DNA from: DASUSH01 sp036375215
Lineage (GTDB): Bacteria; Actinomycetota; Thermoleophilia; Solirubrobacterales; 70-9
Assembly (NCBI GenBank): GCA_036375215.1
Contig: DASUSH010000101.1
Location: 1-25,362, forward strand
Length of the DNA stretch: 25,362 nucleotides
Direction of reading: 5' to 3'
The notes under the pieces were generated by a model. The model ran no database searches. It was not told the origin of the DNA and worked only from the letters and a program-made list of their open reading frames with translations. The translations under genes and the position numbers were made by a program. Position 1 is the first letter of the stretch; each line of letters begins with the position of its first letter. Shown here one piece after another: positions 7,434 to 13,885 of this stretch.

Positions 7434-9491
7434 ATCGACCAGCCCGAGCGCTTCCCTTCCAGCATCATCATCGAGCCGCCCCAGCCGACCACGGTCGGCC
7501 TGATCGCGGCGGCGACCGACGGCAGCGAGGGCGGGGCGCACGCCGTCGCCTGGGCCGCGGACCTCGCCCGCTCGCTGCAGGCCGACCTGCTCGCGATCCA
7601 GGTCGTGCCGACCGCCGAGTCGGAGGCCGGCGAGAAGGCGAGGCTCGACGGGCTGCGCGCCGAGCTCACCGAGTCGCTGCCGACCGAAGGCGTCCTCGCC
7701 GGCGCTCGCGTCGTCGCCAACGACGACGCCGCCGTCGCGATCGTCGAGGAGGCCGCGAGCGCCGGCGCCGACATGATCGTCGTCGGCAGCTCGGGCATGC
7801 GCGGCCGCAAGGAGTTCCTGCTCGGCAACGTCTCCAACCGCGTCACCCACCTGGCCCGCTGCACGGTCGTCGTCGTCAACACGACCATGCGGCCGCCGCT
7901 GCAGGCCGCAGGCGAGCCGGTCGAGATGCGCGGCAGGGTGGAGGAGATCGGCCGCGTGCTCGGGCCCCTGGCGGCCCGCCGGCTCGCCGGGCGCGCCCTG
8001 CGCTCCGAGGACGACGGCCAGGGCCCGCGCGAGCTGCGCGAGGGACTCGAGCGCCTCGGCCCGACCTTCGGCAAGCTCGGCCAGATCCTGTCGACCCGGC
8101 CCGACCTGATCCCGCCCGAGTACCTCGAGGAGCTCGCCAACCTCCAGGCCGACGTGCCGCCGCTCGCGGAGGGCGAGGTCGTCGCGGCGATGCAGGCGGA
8201 GCTGGGCGTGCCCTGGGAGGACGTCTTCGCCTCGATCGAGCCCGAGCCGCTTGCCGCGGGCACGATCGGCCAGGTCCATCGCGCCGAGCTGGTCGACGGG
8301 ACCAGGGTGGTCGTCAAGGTGCAGCGCCCGAACGCGGCGTCCCTGGTCGAGGCCGACCTCGCCCTCCTCGGCGCGGCGATGCGCCCGATCGGGCGCTCCC
8401 GCCGGGTCCGGCAGGTGATCGACCTGCCGTCGCTGGTCGAGGAGCTCTCCGGGTCGCTGCGGCGCGAGCTCGACTTCGGGGAGGAGGCGGCCAACCTCGA
8501 GCGGATGGAGCGCGTGCTCGCCACCTATCCCCGCGTCGCGGTGCCCGCCTGCCACACGAGCCTCTCGACCGCGCGGCTCCTGGTCATGGACGAGATCGTC
8601 GGCGGGGTCCCGCTGAACGAGGCGCCGGCCGGCGCCGAGCGCACCGAGGCGACCCGCGAGCTGATGCAGGCTTACTACCGGCAGGTGCTCGAGGAGGGGT
8701 TCTTCCACGCGGATCCCCACCCCGGCAACCTCCTCTGGGCCGACGGCAAGGTCTGGCTCCTCGACTTCGGCATGGTCGGCCGGCTCGACGCGGCGACCAG
8801 GCGCCAGCTCATGCTGGTCATGCTCGCCTTCGTCGAGGGCGACATCGAGCTGCTCGTCGACGTCGCGCTCGACCTGAGCGGCGCCGACGCCCTCGAGCTC
8901 GATCGCGCGGCTTACCGAGCCGACCTCGACAAGATCGTCTCCAGGGTCCGCGGCCGCTCGATCGAGGAGATCCAGCTCGTCGAGCTGCTCAACGAGCTGA
9001 CCGCGATCTCGGTCCGCCACGGCGTGCCACTGCCCTCGAGCTTCGTCATGGTCGGCAAGGCGCTCTCCCAGATCGAGCTGACCGTGACCGAGCTGGCCCC
9101 CGAGATCGACCCGTTCGAGGAGGCCCGGAAGTTCTTCCTCTCCAGCATCCGCCGGCGCGTCGTCGACCGCATCGACCCGCAGCAGATGGTCTTCGAGGTC
9201 GAGCGGCTGCGCTACCGGATCGGCCAGATCTCCGAGGGCCTCGCGACCGCGGTCGGCAACCGCCCGGGCCGCAAGTTCGAGGTCCGCTTCACCTCCCAGC
9301 AGCTCGAGCGCCGCATCGTCCGCACCGGCCGGATGGTCGCGCTCGGCCTCGGCGCCGGCCTGACCTGGATCGCCGCCACCGAGGCGAGCGGCTCCAGCCA
9401 GGTCGACCCGCGCATGGCCCGTGGCCTGCGCGTCCTCGCCGGCGGCTTCTCCGCCTGGTTCGCCGCCGAGGCGGCGCGGCGCCAGAATTAG
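7434..9491 (+). CDS. Universal stress protein domain fused to ABC1/UbiB-type kinase
   Basis: The protein is about 685 residues. Residues about 22-145 are a UspA domain: first strand and loop GLIAAATDGSE, and the ATP-binding signature G-2x-G-9x-G-N in VVGSSGMRGRKEFLLGNVS. The rest is an ABC1/UbiB atypical kinase with the family KxGQ motif (GKLGQILSTRPDLIPPEY, about 212), the Ala-rich loop AAGTIGQVHRA (about 274), the ATP-binding Lys in VKVQRP, catalytic FHADPHPGN (about 423) and metal-binding LDFG (about 442). Two short hydrophobic stretches near the C-terminus may touch the membrane. UbiB proteins act in quinone or lipid metabolism; joining one to an ATP-sensing domain suggests stress-linked regulation (inference). 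No ATG, GTG or TTG precedes GTG 7605, which lies inside the Usp domain. G/C third positions run back to about 7428, so I place the start at ATC 7434; CTG 7500 is the alternative. Confidence 0.85.
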   Translation: MDQPERFPSSIIIEPPQPTTVGLIAAATDGSEGGAHAVAWAADLARSLQADLLAIQVVPTAESEAGEKARLDGLRAELTESLPTEGVLAGARVVANDDAAVAIVEEAASAGADMIVVGSSGMRGRKEFLLGNVSNRVTHLARCTVVVVNTTMRPPLQAAGEPVEMRGRVEEIGRVLGPLAARRLAGRALRSEDDGQGPRELREGLERLGPTFGKLGQILSTRPDLIPPEYLEELANLQADVPPLAEGEVVAAMQAELGVPWEDVFASIEPEPLAAGTIGQVHRAELVDGTRVVVKVQRPNAASLVEADLALLGAAMRPIGRSRRVRQVIDLPSLVEELSGSLRRELDFGEEAANLERMERVLATYPRVAVPACHTSLSTARLLVMDEIVGGVPLNEAPAGAERTEATRELMQAYYRQVLEEGFFHADPHPGNLLWADGKVWLLDFGMVGRLDAATRRQLMLVMLAFVEGDIELLVDVALDLSGADALELDRAAYRADLDKIVSRVRGRSIEEIQLVELLNELTAISVRHGVPLPSSFVMVGKALSQIELTVTELAPEIDPFEEARKFFLSSIRRRVVDRIDPQQMVFEVERLRYRIGQISEGLATAVGNRPGRKFEVRFTSQQLERRIVRTGRMVALGLGAGLTWIAATEASGSSQVDPRMARGLRVLAGGFSAWFAAEAARRQN

Positions 9492-9501
9492 GGGGACAGG
9501 G

Positions 9502-9514
9502 GGGGACAGTCCCC
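9502..9514. repeat. 13-bp REP-like palindrome (GGGGACAGTCCCC)
   Basis: This is a perfect inverted repeat GGGGAC-A-GTCCCC. It starts 10 bases after the UbiB stop codon and is preceded by an extra half copy (GGGGGACAGG, 9491-9500). It belongs to the same style of short dispersed palindrome as the one at 273-305 and may serve as the end of the UbiB transcript. Confidence 0.55.
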
Positions 9515-9750
9515 GAGTGGAGGCGGCCGGCACTGCCCCGGCGTCCGCGGTACCTGCCTCGATGCGTCTACGAGCGTTCCCGGCGGAGTCTGATCTCGGC
9601 GCTCGGTTCGGTCGATCCGCGGGGCACGTCCCCGGCGCCACACCCTCCTTACAGATGTCCCCCGGCGATCGAAGGTCCTACCGTCGGGGTGAGCCCGCTT
9701 GTTGAAGCCGCGACCCGGAGCGCGGGCCCTCCGGCGCGACTACCCTCAGA

Positions 9751-9764
9751 CGCCTATTTAGGCG
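9751..9764. other. Perfect hairpin CGCCTA-TT-TAGGCG
   Basis: A 14-base perfect palindrome forming a short stem, 6 bases before a second, longer hairpin. Together they could form a small structured RNA or a protein-binding site. Confidence 0.45.
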
Positions 9765-9770
9765 GCGAGG

Positions 9771-9793
9771 GCGAACTCATGATCAGAGTTCGC
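9771..9793. other. Perfect 8-bp hairpin with 7-base loop
   Basis: Arms GCGAACTC (9771-9778) and GAGTTCGC (9786-9793) pair perfectly around the loop ATGATCA. The loop holds the ATG of the 44-codon mini-ORF, and the GAGG that would serve as its Shine-Dalgarno (9767-9770) lies just outside the stem, so folding could gate its translation. The loop sequence is not a tRNA T-loop. Confidence 0.5.
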
Positions 9794-9913
9794 ACTTATG
9801 GTTTTCCGGGAGAGTTTTACGAGGCCAACCCGGATCCTCGACTCGCAACATCGAGACGAATCAGTTCCACGTCGAATCTGGTTCGCCCCCTATGTATGTG
9901 CAGGAAAGGTTAG
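9779..9913 (+). CDS. Doubtful 44-residue mini-ORF
   Basis: It starts at ATG 9779, with GAGG 8 bases upstream, and ends at TAG 9911-9913, overlapping the end of the DUF2855 gene on the other strand by 24 bases. The product begins MIRVRTYGFPGEFYEANPD. Third codon positions are often A or T, unlike every real gene in this window, so it is either foreign or not coding. I recognise no domain. Listed only because of the hairpin and ribosome-binding site. Confidence 0.15.
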   Translation: MIRVRTYGFPGEFYEANPDPRLATSRRISSTSNLVRPLCMCRKG

Positions 9914-10972
9914 CTGGAATACCAGCCCGGCGGCCGGATCGACATCGCCGTCGAGCATCTCCAGGTAGGCTCGCTCGAGCGGCTCGAGGCCCTCGGTGCG
10001 GCTGATTCGAAGCCAGCCGCCGGTCCACTCGACGAACGGCGACCAGGCCGCGGCCATCCGGTCGCGCAGGGCGGTGCCGCCCCAGTCGCTCGTCCGCTTG
10101 GCCGCCCGGTCGGGGGCGAAGAAGAAGCTGGGAGCGGGGCCCGGGAGCTCGTCGCCGCCGCCCATCCGCTGCCAGTGGGTCACGCCGATCAGCGTGCTGC
10201 GGGCGAGCCGGTCGCCGTAGTGGCGGTGCACGGCGCCGCGGACCTCGGCGTTCCCGGAGAACTCGAGGTAGGTCGCGGAGCCGTCGGGGAGCGCACCGAG
10301 GTCGTCGTAGGGAATGACGCGCGCGTAGGCGCCCGTGCCCTCCACGAACGCGACCCGCGACGGCGAGGTGAGACCGATCACCTCGGGCCCATCGCGCCGC
10401 GAGATCAGGAACGCGGTCGCGAGCGCGGCCTTCGACGAGGCGCTCGAGACGACGACGGCCTGCGCGCCGCCGAAGTCGTCCTCCGCGAGCTCGTCGTCGA
10501 GCAGGAACGCCGTGCCGAAGAGCGGCCGCAGGAGCATCTGCTCCGCCTCGCGGGCCGGTTCGTAGCCCGGGTCGGCGTCGGTGAAGACGTATCGGTTGTA
10601 GACCGCGGGGAGCTCGGCGCGGTGCGGGGTCGCGTCGATGAACGCGCCCCCACCCACCTGGCCGGGCCGTACGACCAGATGGGTGGATGCGGGGAAGTAG
10701 CCGTAGACCCGCCTGCCGACCTCCACCTCCGGGTGCTCCGAGGCGGCGACGTCCGCGAAGCCCCAGACGGGCATCCGCCCCCATCCCTCCTCGGCGGGGA
10801 AGAAGGCCCAGTAGCTCATCGCGTCGCCGAGGACGACGTAGGTGATGTTGTTCGTTGTCAGGCCGAACGCCGAGACCGCGAGGAGGACCTCGCCCTCCCC
10901 GATCTCCGGCGCCGGGCCCTCGGCGAGCCGGGTCTGGCGGAAGTCGTCGCGGCGGACCTCGAAGTCGATCAT
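9890..10972 (-). CDS. DUF2855 family protein
   Basis: The 360-residue product matches the DUF2855 family as I know it: start FEVRRDDFRQTRL, then GEVLLAVSAFGLTTNNITY, LGDAMSYWAFFP, GRMPVWGFADV, and the central VVSSASSKAALATAFLI followed by GLTSPSRVAFVEG. The overall plan resembles zinc-free medium-chain dehydrogenase/reductase (quinone oxidoreductase-like) folds, with an N-terminal GroES-like part and a degenerate Rossmann segment where SSASSK stands in for the usual Gly-rich loop. No reaction is established. ATG 10972 is divergent from a flavin reductase-like gene across a 45-base gap holding a perfect inverted repeat, so the two may be co-regulated. The stop codon borders the structured gap at 9515-9889. 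Confidence 0.85.
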   Translation of the reverse strand: MIDFEVRRDDFRQTRLAEGPAPEIGEGEVLLAVSAFGLTTNNITYVVLGDAMSYWAFFPAEEGWGRMPVWGFADVAASEHPEVEVGRRVYGYFPASTHLVVRPGQVGGGAFIDATPHRAELPAVYNRYVFTDADPGYEPAREAEQMLLRPLFGTAFLLDDELAEDDFGGAQAVVVSSASSKAALATAFLISRRDGPEVIGLTSPSRVAFVEGTGAYARVIPYDDLGALPDGSATYLEFSGNAEVRGAVHRHYGDRLARSTLIGVTHWQRMGGGDELPGPAPSFFFAPDRAAKRTSDWGGTALRDRMAAAWSPFVEWTGGWLRISRTEGLEPLERAYLEMLDGDVDPAAGLVFQLTFPAHT

Positions 10973-10984
10973 GGAACCCTAATT

Positions 10985-11000
10985 GGCGAGGCCCCTCGCC
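10985..11000. promoter_or_regulatory. Perfect inverted repeat between divergent starts (possible operator)
   Basis: GGCGAGG-CC-CCTCGCC lies in the 45-base space between the start codons of the DUF2855 gene and the flavin reductase-like gene. Its central position suits an operator acting on both directions, although high-GC palindromes also arise by chance. Confidence 0.35.
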
Positions 11001-11017
11001 GGGTAGAAGCGCTTCCG

Positions 11018-11515
11018 ATGGCCACCGCGGAACCCCATGAGGCCTTCGAAGCGCTGGTGGGCGAGCTCGAGTACCCGATGCTGATCGTGACGGCGGCCTC
11101 GGGCGGTGAACGGGCCGGGTGCCTGGTCGGGTTCGCGACCCAGTCGAGCATCGACCCGCCTCGCTACCTGGTCTGCGTCTCGCGGCGAAACCGGACCCAC
11201 CGCGTCGCCGAGCGCGCCGCCGTCCTCGCCGTCCACTTCGTGCCGTCCGACCGGGAGGATCTCGCCGAGCTCTTCGGCGGGGAAACCGGCGACGAGATCG
11301 ACAAGTTCGAGCGCTGCGAGTGGCGCGAGGGCCCGGAAGGCGCGCCGATCGTCGACGGCTGCCGCAACTGGTTCGCGGGCGAGGTCCTCGCGCGGCTCGA
11401 TCTCGGCGACCACACGGGCTTCCTGCTGCGCCCGTTCGGCGGCGAGCGCGGCGAGCCCGTCGACTCGTTTCCGTTCCGCCGCGCCCGGTGGATCGCCCCC
11501 GGGCACGACGCCTGA
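11018..11515 (+). CDS. Flavin reductase-like (DIM6/NTAB-type) FMN-binding protein
   Basis: The 165-residue product has the split-barrel flavin reductase pattern: ELEYPMLIVTAASGGERAGCLVGFATQSSIDPPRYLVCVSRRN in pieces, that is, the first strand, the 'AGCLVGFATQ' loop contacting FMN, and the 'PPRYLVCVS' strand, then AAVLAVHFVPSD and a GDEIDKFERCEW helix. Such proteins bind FMN and either reduce flavin with NAD(P)H or use it for small-molecule reduction; the partner is not evident. ATG 11018 is chosen because upstream in-frame sequence is the antisense of the DUF2855 gene; a TAGAAG box sits 8 bases before it. It ends one base before the stop codon of the convergent binding-protein gene. Confidence 0.82.
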   Translation: MATAEPHEAFEALVGELEYPMLIVTAASGGERAGCLVGFATQSSIDPPRYLVCVSRRNRTHRVAERAAVLAVHFVPSDREDLAELFGGETGDEIDKFERCEWREGPEGAPIVDGCRNWFAGEVLARLDLGDHTGFLLRPFGGERGEPVDSFPFRRARWIAPGHDA

Positions 11516-11516
11516 G

Positions 11517-12713
11517 TTACTCGGGCGGGAGCTCCTCGACGAGCTCGTAGCCGCCCTCGCCGTCCATCCGGACGACCCAGATCGGCTGCGAGACGTCGTG
11601 GTCGGCCGTGAAGCTGAACCGTCCGAGGGGGGACTCGAGCTCGACCCGCTGGAGCGCCCCGGCGATCGCCTCGCGGTCGGCGCCGACGTCGTCGAAGCCG
11701 AGGTCGGCTTCGCGGGCGGCGGCCGCGAGCAGCTTGAGGCCCGTGTATGACTGGGCCGCGAACTGGTCGGGCTCGGTGTCGTAGGCCTCCTCGTAGGCGC
11801 CGATGAAGGAGGTGTTCACCATCGAGTCGTTGCCTGCGATCCAGGCCGCGGCGCTACGGGCGCCCTTGCTCGCGGCGCCCGCCTTCTCCCCCACGACGGG
11901 GCTATTGAAGGCGTTGCCGCCCAGGATCTCCCCCTCGAACCCCGTCTCGCGCGCGATCTCGATCGCGTCGGCGGCGACCTCCGCGGAGGAGGCTGCGATG
12001 AAGATCGCGTCGGCGCGGGCCTCGATCGCGGCCTCGATCGCGGGCTGCGGACCTGCCTCGAGCGGGGCGAACACCTCCGTCGCGGTGACCTCGATGCCGT
12101 TCTCGTCGAGCGCGTCGGCGGCGATACCGGCCGTCGACTCGCCGAACGGGTCGTCGAGCGGGTGGATCACGGTCGCGCGCCTCGCATCGGAGTCGCCGGC
12201 GAAGGACTCGACGTTGGCCGGGATCGCCTCGGCCTCCCCGAGCGAGTCGCGGAAGACGAGGTCACAGGGGTACGGGCAGTCGCCCACGATGCCCGGGCCG
12301 GTGTTGGAGACCGCGAGCACGGGGGTGCCCGCCTCGTTTGCGATCGGGTCGGCCTCGGCGGCCGAGTTGGAGAAGGTCGGGCCGAGCACGGCGAGCACTT
12401 CGTCGCCGGTGACCAGCTTCGTCATCTCATCGGCCGAGCGCTTCGGGTCGCCGCCGTCGTCGCGCTGGGTCAGCTCGAGCTCGGCGCCGTTCACGCCGCC
12501 CGCCTCGTTCACCTCGTCGACGGCAAGCTCGGCGCCGTCCACCTGCTGTGGCCCGAAGGCCGCGCCGGGTCCCGTGGTCGAGAAGAGCGAGCCGATCTCG
12601 ATCGTCTCGCCCTCCCACTCCGCCTGGGCCGGCTCGCCGTCGTCATCGCCGCCGCACGCGACGAGGGCGAGAACGGCCAGGAGCGAGCCGATTGCGGTCG
12701 CGAGGAGCTTCAA
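11517..12713 (-). CDS. Branched-chain amino acid-type ABC substrate-binding lipoprotein (Peripla_BP_6)
   Basis: The 398-residue product starts with a lipoprotein signal, MKLLATAIGSLLAVLALVAC, with the lipobox cysteine at 20 followed by an acidic GGDDDGE linker. The mature part follows the LivK/urea-amide binding protein plan: IEIGSLFSTTGPGAAFGPQQ, GAELAVDEVNEAGG, the DDGGDPKRSADEMTKLV segment, VLAVLGPTFSNSA and a Peripla_BP_6 second lobe with AIFIAASSAEVAADAI. It would be anchored outside the membrane and capture a small amino acid-like or amide solute. No permease or ATPase of the Liv type is next to it, so it is an orphan here. The start is TTG 12713, with no clear Shine-Dalgarno; a TAGCCT box lies 9 bases before it. 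Confidence 0.87.
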   Translation of the reverse strand: MKLLATAIGSLLAVLALVACGGDDDGEPAQAEWEGETIEIGSLFSTTGPGAAFGPQQVDGAELAVDEVNEAGGVNGAELELTQRDDGGDPKRSADEMTKLVTGDEVLAVLGPTFSNSAAEADPIANEAGTPVLAVSNTGPGIVGDCPYPCDLVFRDSLGEAEAIPANVESFAGDSDARRATVIHPLDDPFGESTAGIAADALDENGIEVTATEVFAPLEAGPQPAIEAAIEARADAIFIAASSAEVAADAIEIARETGFEGEILGGNAFNSPVVGEKAGAASKGARSAAAWIAGNDSMVNTSFIGAYEEAYDTEPDQFAAQSYTGLKLLAAAAREADLGFDDVGADREAIAGALQRVELESPLGRFSFTADHDVSQPIWVVRMDGEGGYELVEELPPE

Positions 12714-12731
12714 GGGCCGGCGAGGCTAGCG

Positions 12732-12755
12732 GGCGACGTGGCGGTTCGCGTCGCC
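12732..12755. terminator. Hairpin between the small unknown gene and the binding-protein gene
   Basis: GGCGACG (12732-12738) and CGTCGCC (12749-12755) form a perfect 7-bp stem with a 10-base loop. It sits 5 bases past the end of the small minus-strand gene at 12761 and has no T-run. It may end that transcript or be a leader structure of the binding-protein gene. Confidence 0.35.
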
Positions 12756-12760
12756 GGACT

Positions 12761-13012
12761 TCAGCGGATCTTGGGGCCGCCGTGGCTGCGGGCGCGACCG
12801 CCGGTCACCTGACGCTCCTCGGGTCGCGAGCGCGACCCGGGCCACCGGCCCGACGCCTCGGTGCGGGAGTCGAACCGGGCGCGACCGAATGCCGGCGTAT
12901 CGGGGTCGCACTCGGCGCCCCGGCCCTTGGCGTCGAGCGTGTAGCGCGACTTGTCGGGGCGCTCGTAGATCGTCAGGTTGCCGCCGTCGCCGACGATCCG
13001 ATCGTCCGCCAT
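12761..13012 (-). CDS. Small basic protein of unknown function
   Basis: The product has 83 residues, starts MADDRIVGDGGNLTIYERPD and contains DKSRYTLDAKGRGAEC; the last 40 residues are rich in Arg, Gly and Ser and look disordered. I recognise no family. The start at ATG 13012 is supported by GAGGA 10 bases upstream and by the onset of G/C third positions. An in-frame GTG at 13048 lies exactly 6 bases after a TACCCT box and would give a 95-residue leaderless product, but the codons in between have weaker third-position bias, so I read them as leader. It is divergent from the cold-shock gene. Confidence 0.5.
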   Translation of the reverse strand: MADDRIVGDGGNLTIYERPDKSRYTLDAKGRGAECDPDTPAFGRARFDSRTEASGRWPGSRSRPEERQVTGGRARSHGGPKIR

Positions 13013-13054
13013 CGGATAGCCGTCCTCGGGTGCATCGGCTTCGGTCACGCGACC

Positions 13055-13060
13055 AGGGTA
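13055..13060 (-). promoter_or_regulatory. -10 box (TACCCT) for the small unknown gene
   Basis: On the minus strand TACCCT fits TANNNT. It would start a transcript near 13048, either leaderless at GTG 13048 or with a 36-base leader before ATG 13012. Confidence 0.35.
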
Positions 13061-13102
13061 CCCGGCGGGCGGCGAGCGGCTTGCTACGTTGGACGGGTAC
13101 AC

Positions 13103-13120
13103 GCCGGGCGTTCGCCCGGC
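13103..13120 (+). other. Perfect hairpin in the cold-shock gene leader
   Basis: GCCGGGCG-TT-CGCCCGGC is an 18-base perfect palindrome about 78 bases before the cold-shock start codon. A TACGTT box at 13085-13090 could start transcription just before it, placing the hairpin at the very 5' end of a roughly 100-base leader. Confidence 0.45.
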
Positions 13121-13197
13121 ATCAATGTGCTCAGCGCTCCTCGTTCTCGGCTACAGCCTCCGCGGTCCGCAGCACCCGGCGGATCGGAGAATCTGCA

Positions 13198-13401
13198 ATG
13201 CCAACAGGAACCGTGAAGTGGTTTAGCGACGAGAAGGGCTTCGGCTTCATCACGCCCGAGGACGGAAGCAAGGACGTCTTCGTTCACCAGAGCGTGATCC
13301 AGGCGGACGGTTTTCGCTCGCTGAGCGAAGGCGCCAAGGTCACCTACGAGTCCGAGTCGGACGCGAAGGGCCCGCGGGCGACCACCGTGCAGAGCGTCTA
13401 G
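13198..13401 (+). CDS. Cold-shock domain protein
   Basis: The 67-residue product is a single cold-shock domain, a five-stranded OB barrel that binds single-stranded RNA or DNA and melts mRNA structure. It has the usual start GTVKWFSDEKGFGFI with RNP1 (KGFGFI) and RNP2 (VFVHQS), and ends SDAKGPRATTVQSV as in typical bacterial CspA-type proteins. GGAGA lies 7 bases before ATG 13198. The long leader with a hairpin recalls the long structured 5' UTRs of cspA mRNAs, but whether this copy is cold-induced cannot be told from sequence. Confidence 0.96.
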   Translation: MPTGTVKWFSDEKGFGFITPEDGSKDVFVHQSVIQADGFRSLSEGAKVTYESESDAKGPRATTVQSV

Positions 13402-13415
13402 CTCTCCCGCGCCGC

Positions 13416-13443
13416 ATGACCAAATCCGGTCGCCGCGTACGAT
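13416..13443 (+). promoter_or_regulatory. Promoter for a probable leaderless yjbQ mRNA
   Basis: ATGACC (13416-13421), 16 bases and TACGAT (13438-13443) form a reasonable sigma-70-type promoter ending 7 bases before ATG 13451. The -10 is the loop of a perfect 7-bp inverted repeat (CGCCGCG 13431-13437, CGCGGCG 13444-13450) that abuts the start codon, which could also be an operator. Confidence 0.45.
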
Positions 13444-13450
13444 CGCGGCG

Positions 13451-13876
13451 ATGTGGGTCCAGCGCGAGCTGAGCCTGAGCCCGCGTGAGCGCGGCATCCA
13501 CCTCGTCACCGGCGAGGTGGTCGGCGCCCTGCCCGAGATCGGCGAGCTGCGCGCCGGGCTCCTGCATCTGCTGATCCAGCACACCTCGGCGTCGCTGGCG
13601 CTGAACGAGAACGCCTCCACGGACGTCCGCCGCGACGTGCGCTCGTGGCTCGACGACGCCGTCCCCGAGGACGCGCCCTACTGGCGGCACACGCTCGAGG
13701 GGCCCGACGACATGCCGGCGCACATGAAGTCGATCCTCACGGGCAGCTCGCTGACGCTGCCCGTCGCCGGCGGCGAGCTCGCGCTAGGGACCTGGCAGGG
13801 GATCTACCTCTGCGAGCATCGCGACGCGGGCGGGCCGCGCCGTGTGGTCGCGACGCTGAACGGCGAGCCCGGCTGA
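13451..13876 (+). CDS. yjbQ: YjbQ/UPF0047 family protein
   Basis: The 141-residue product has all YjbQ family marks: LLIQHTSASLALNENA near residue 40, then DDMPAHMKSILTGSSLTLPV near 88, and GTWQGIYLCEHRD near 116. The conserved His, Asp and Glu residues in these motifs line the presumed active site. Escherichia coli YjbQ has weak thiamine-phosphate synthase activity, so many databases say 'secondary thiamine-phosphate synthase'; the physiological role is unsettled. Length is typical (about 130-140). No Shine-Dalgarno precedes ATG 13451, in keeping with the leaderless promoter described. Confidence 0.93.
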   Translation: MWVQRELSLSPRERGIHLVTGEVVGALPEIGELRAGLLHLLIQHTSASLALNENASTDVRRDVRSWLDDAVPEDAPYWRHTLEGPDDMPAHMKSILTGSSLTLPVAGGELALGTWQGIYLCEHRDAGGPRRVVATLNGEPG

Positions 13877-13885
13877 GCCACGGGC

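Larger units (their letters stand above)
9515..9889. other. Structured gap between convergent genes
   Basis: No convincing gene is seen here. It is unusual for lying between two 3' ends and for a drop in GC from about 9775 on. It holds two perfect hairpins (9751-9764, 9771-9793) and a 44-codon reading frame (9779-9913) with a plausible ribosome-binding site. I found no tRNA arms, riboswitch core or transposase fragment that I recognise. Confidence 0.5.

Noticed and set aside
7347..9641. A 764-codon open frame on the minus strand opposite the USP-UbiB gene
   Set aside because: It is the low-stop antisense frame expected opposite a high-GC gene; the translation is repetitive Asp/Arg/Gly/Leu with no domain, while the plus strand has clear kinase and Usp motifs.
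9771..9793. Possible tRNA arm
   Set aside because: The 7-base loop is reminiscent of tRNA, but the loop is ATGATCA, the stem is 8 bp, and no acceptor, D or T arms can be drawn around it.
10175..11017. Upstream extension of the flavin reductase-like frame
   Set aside because: It is antisense to the DUF2855 gene and has no domain content; the family start fits ATG 11018.
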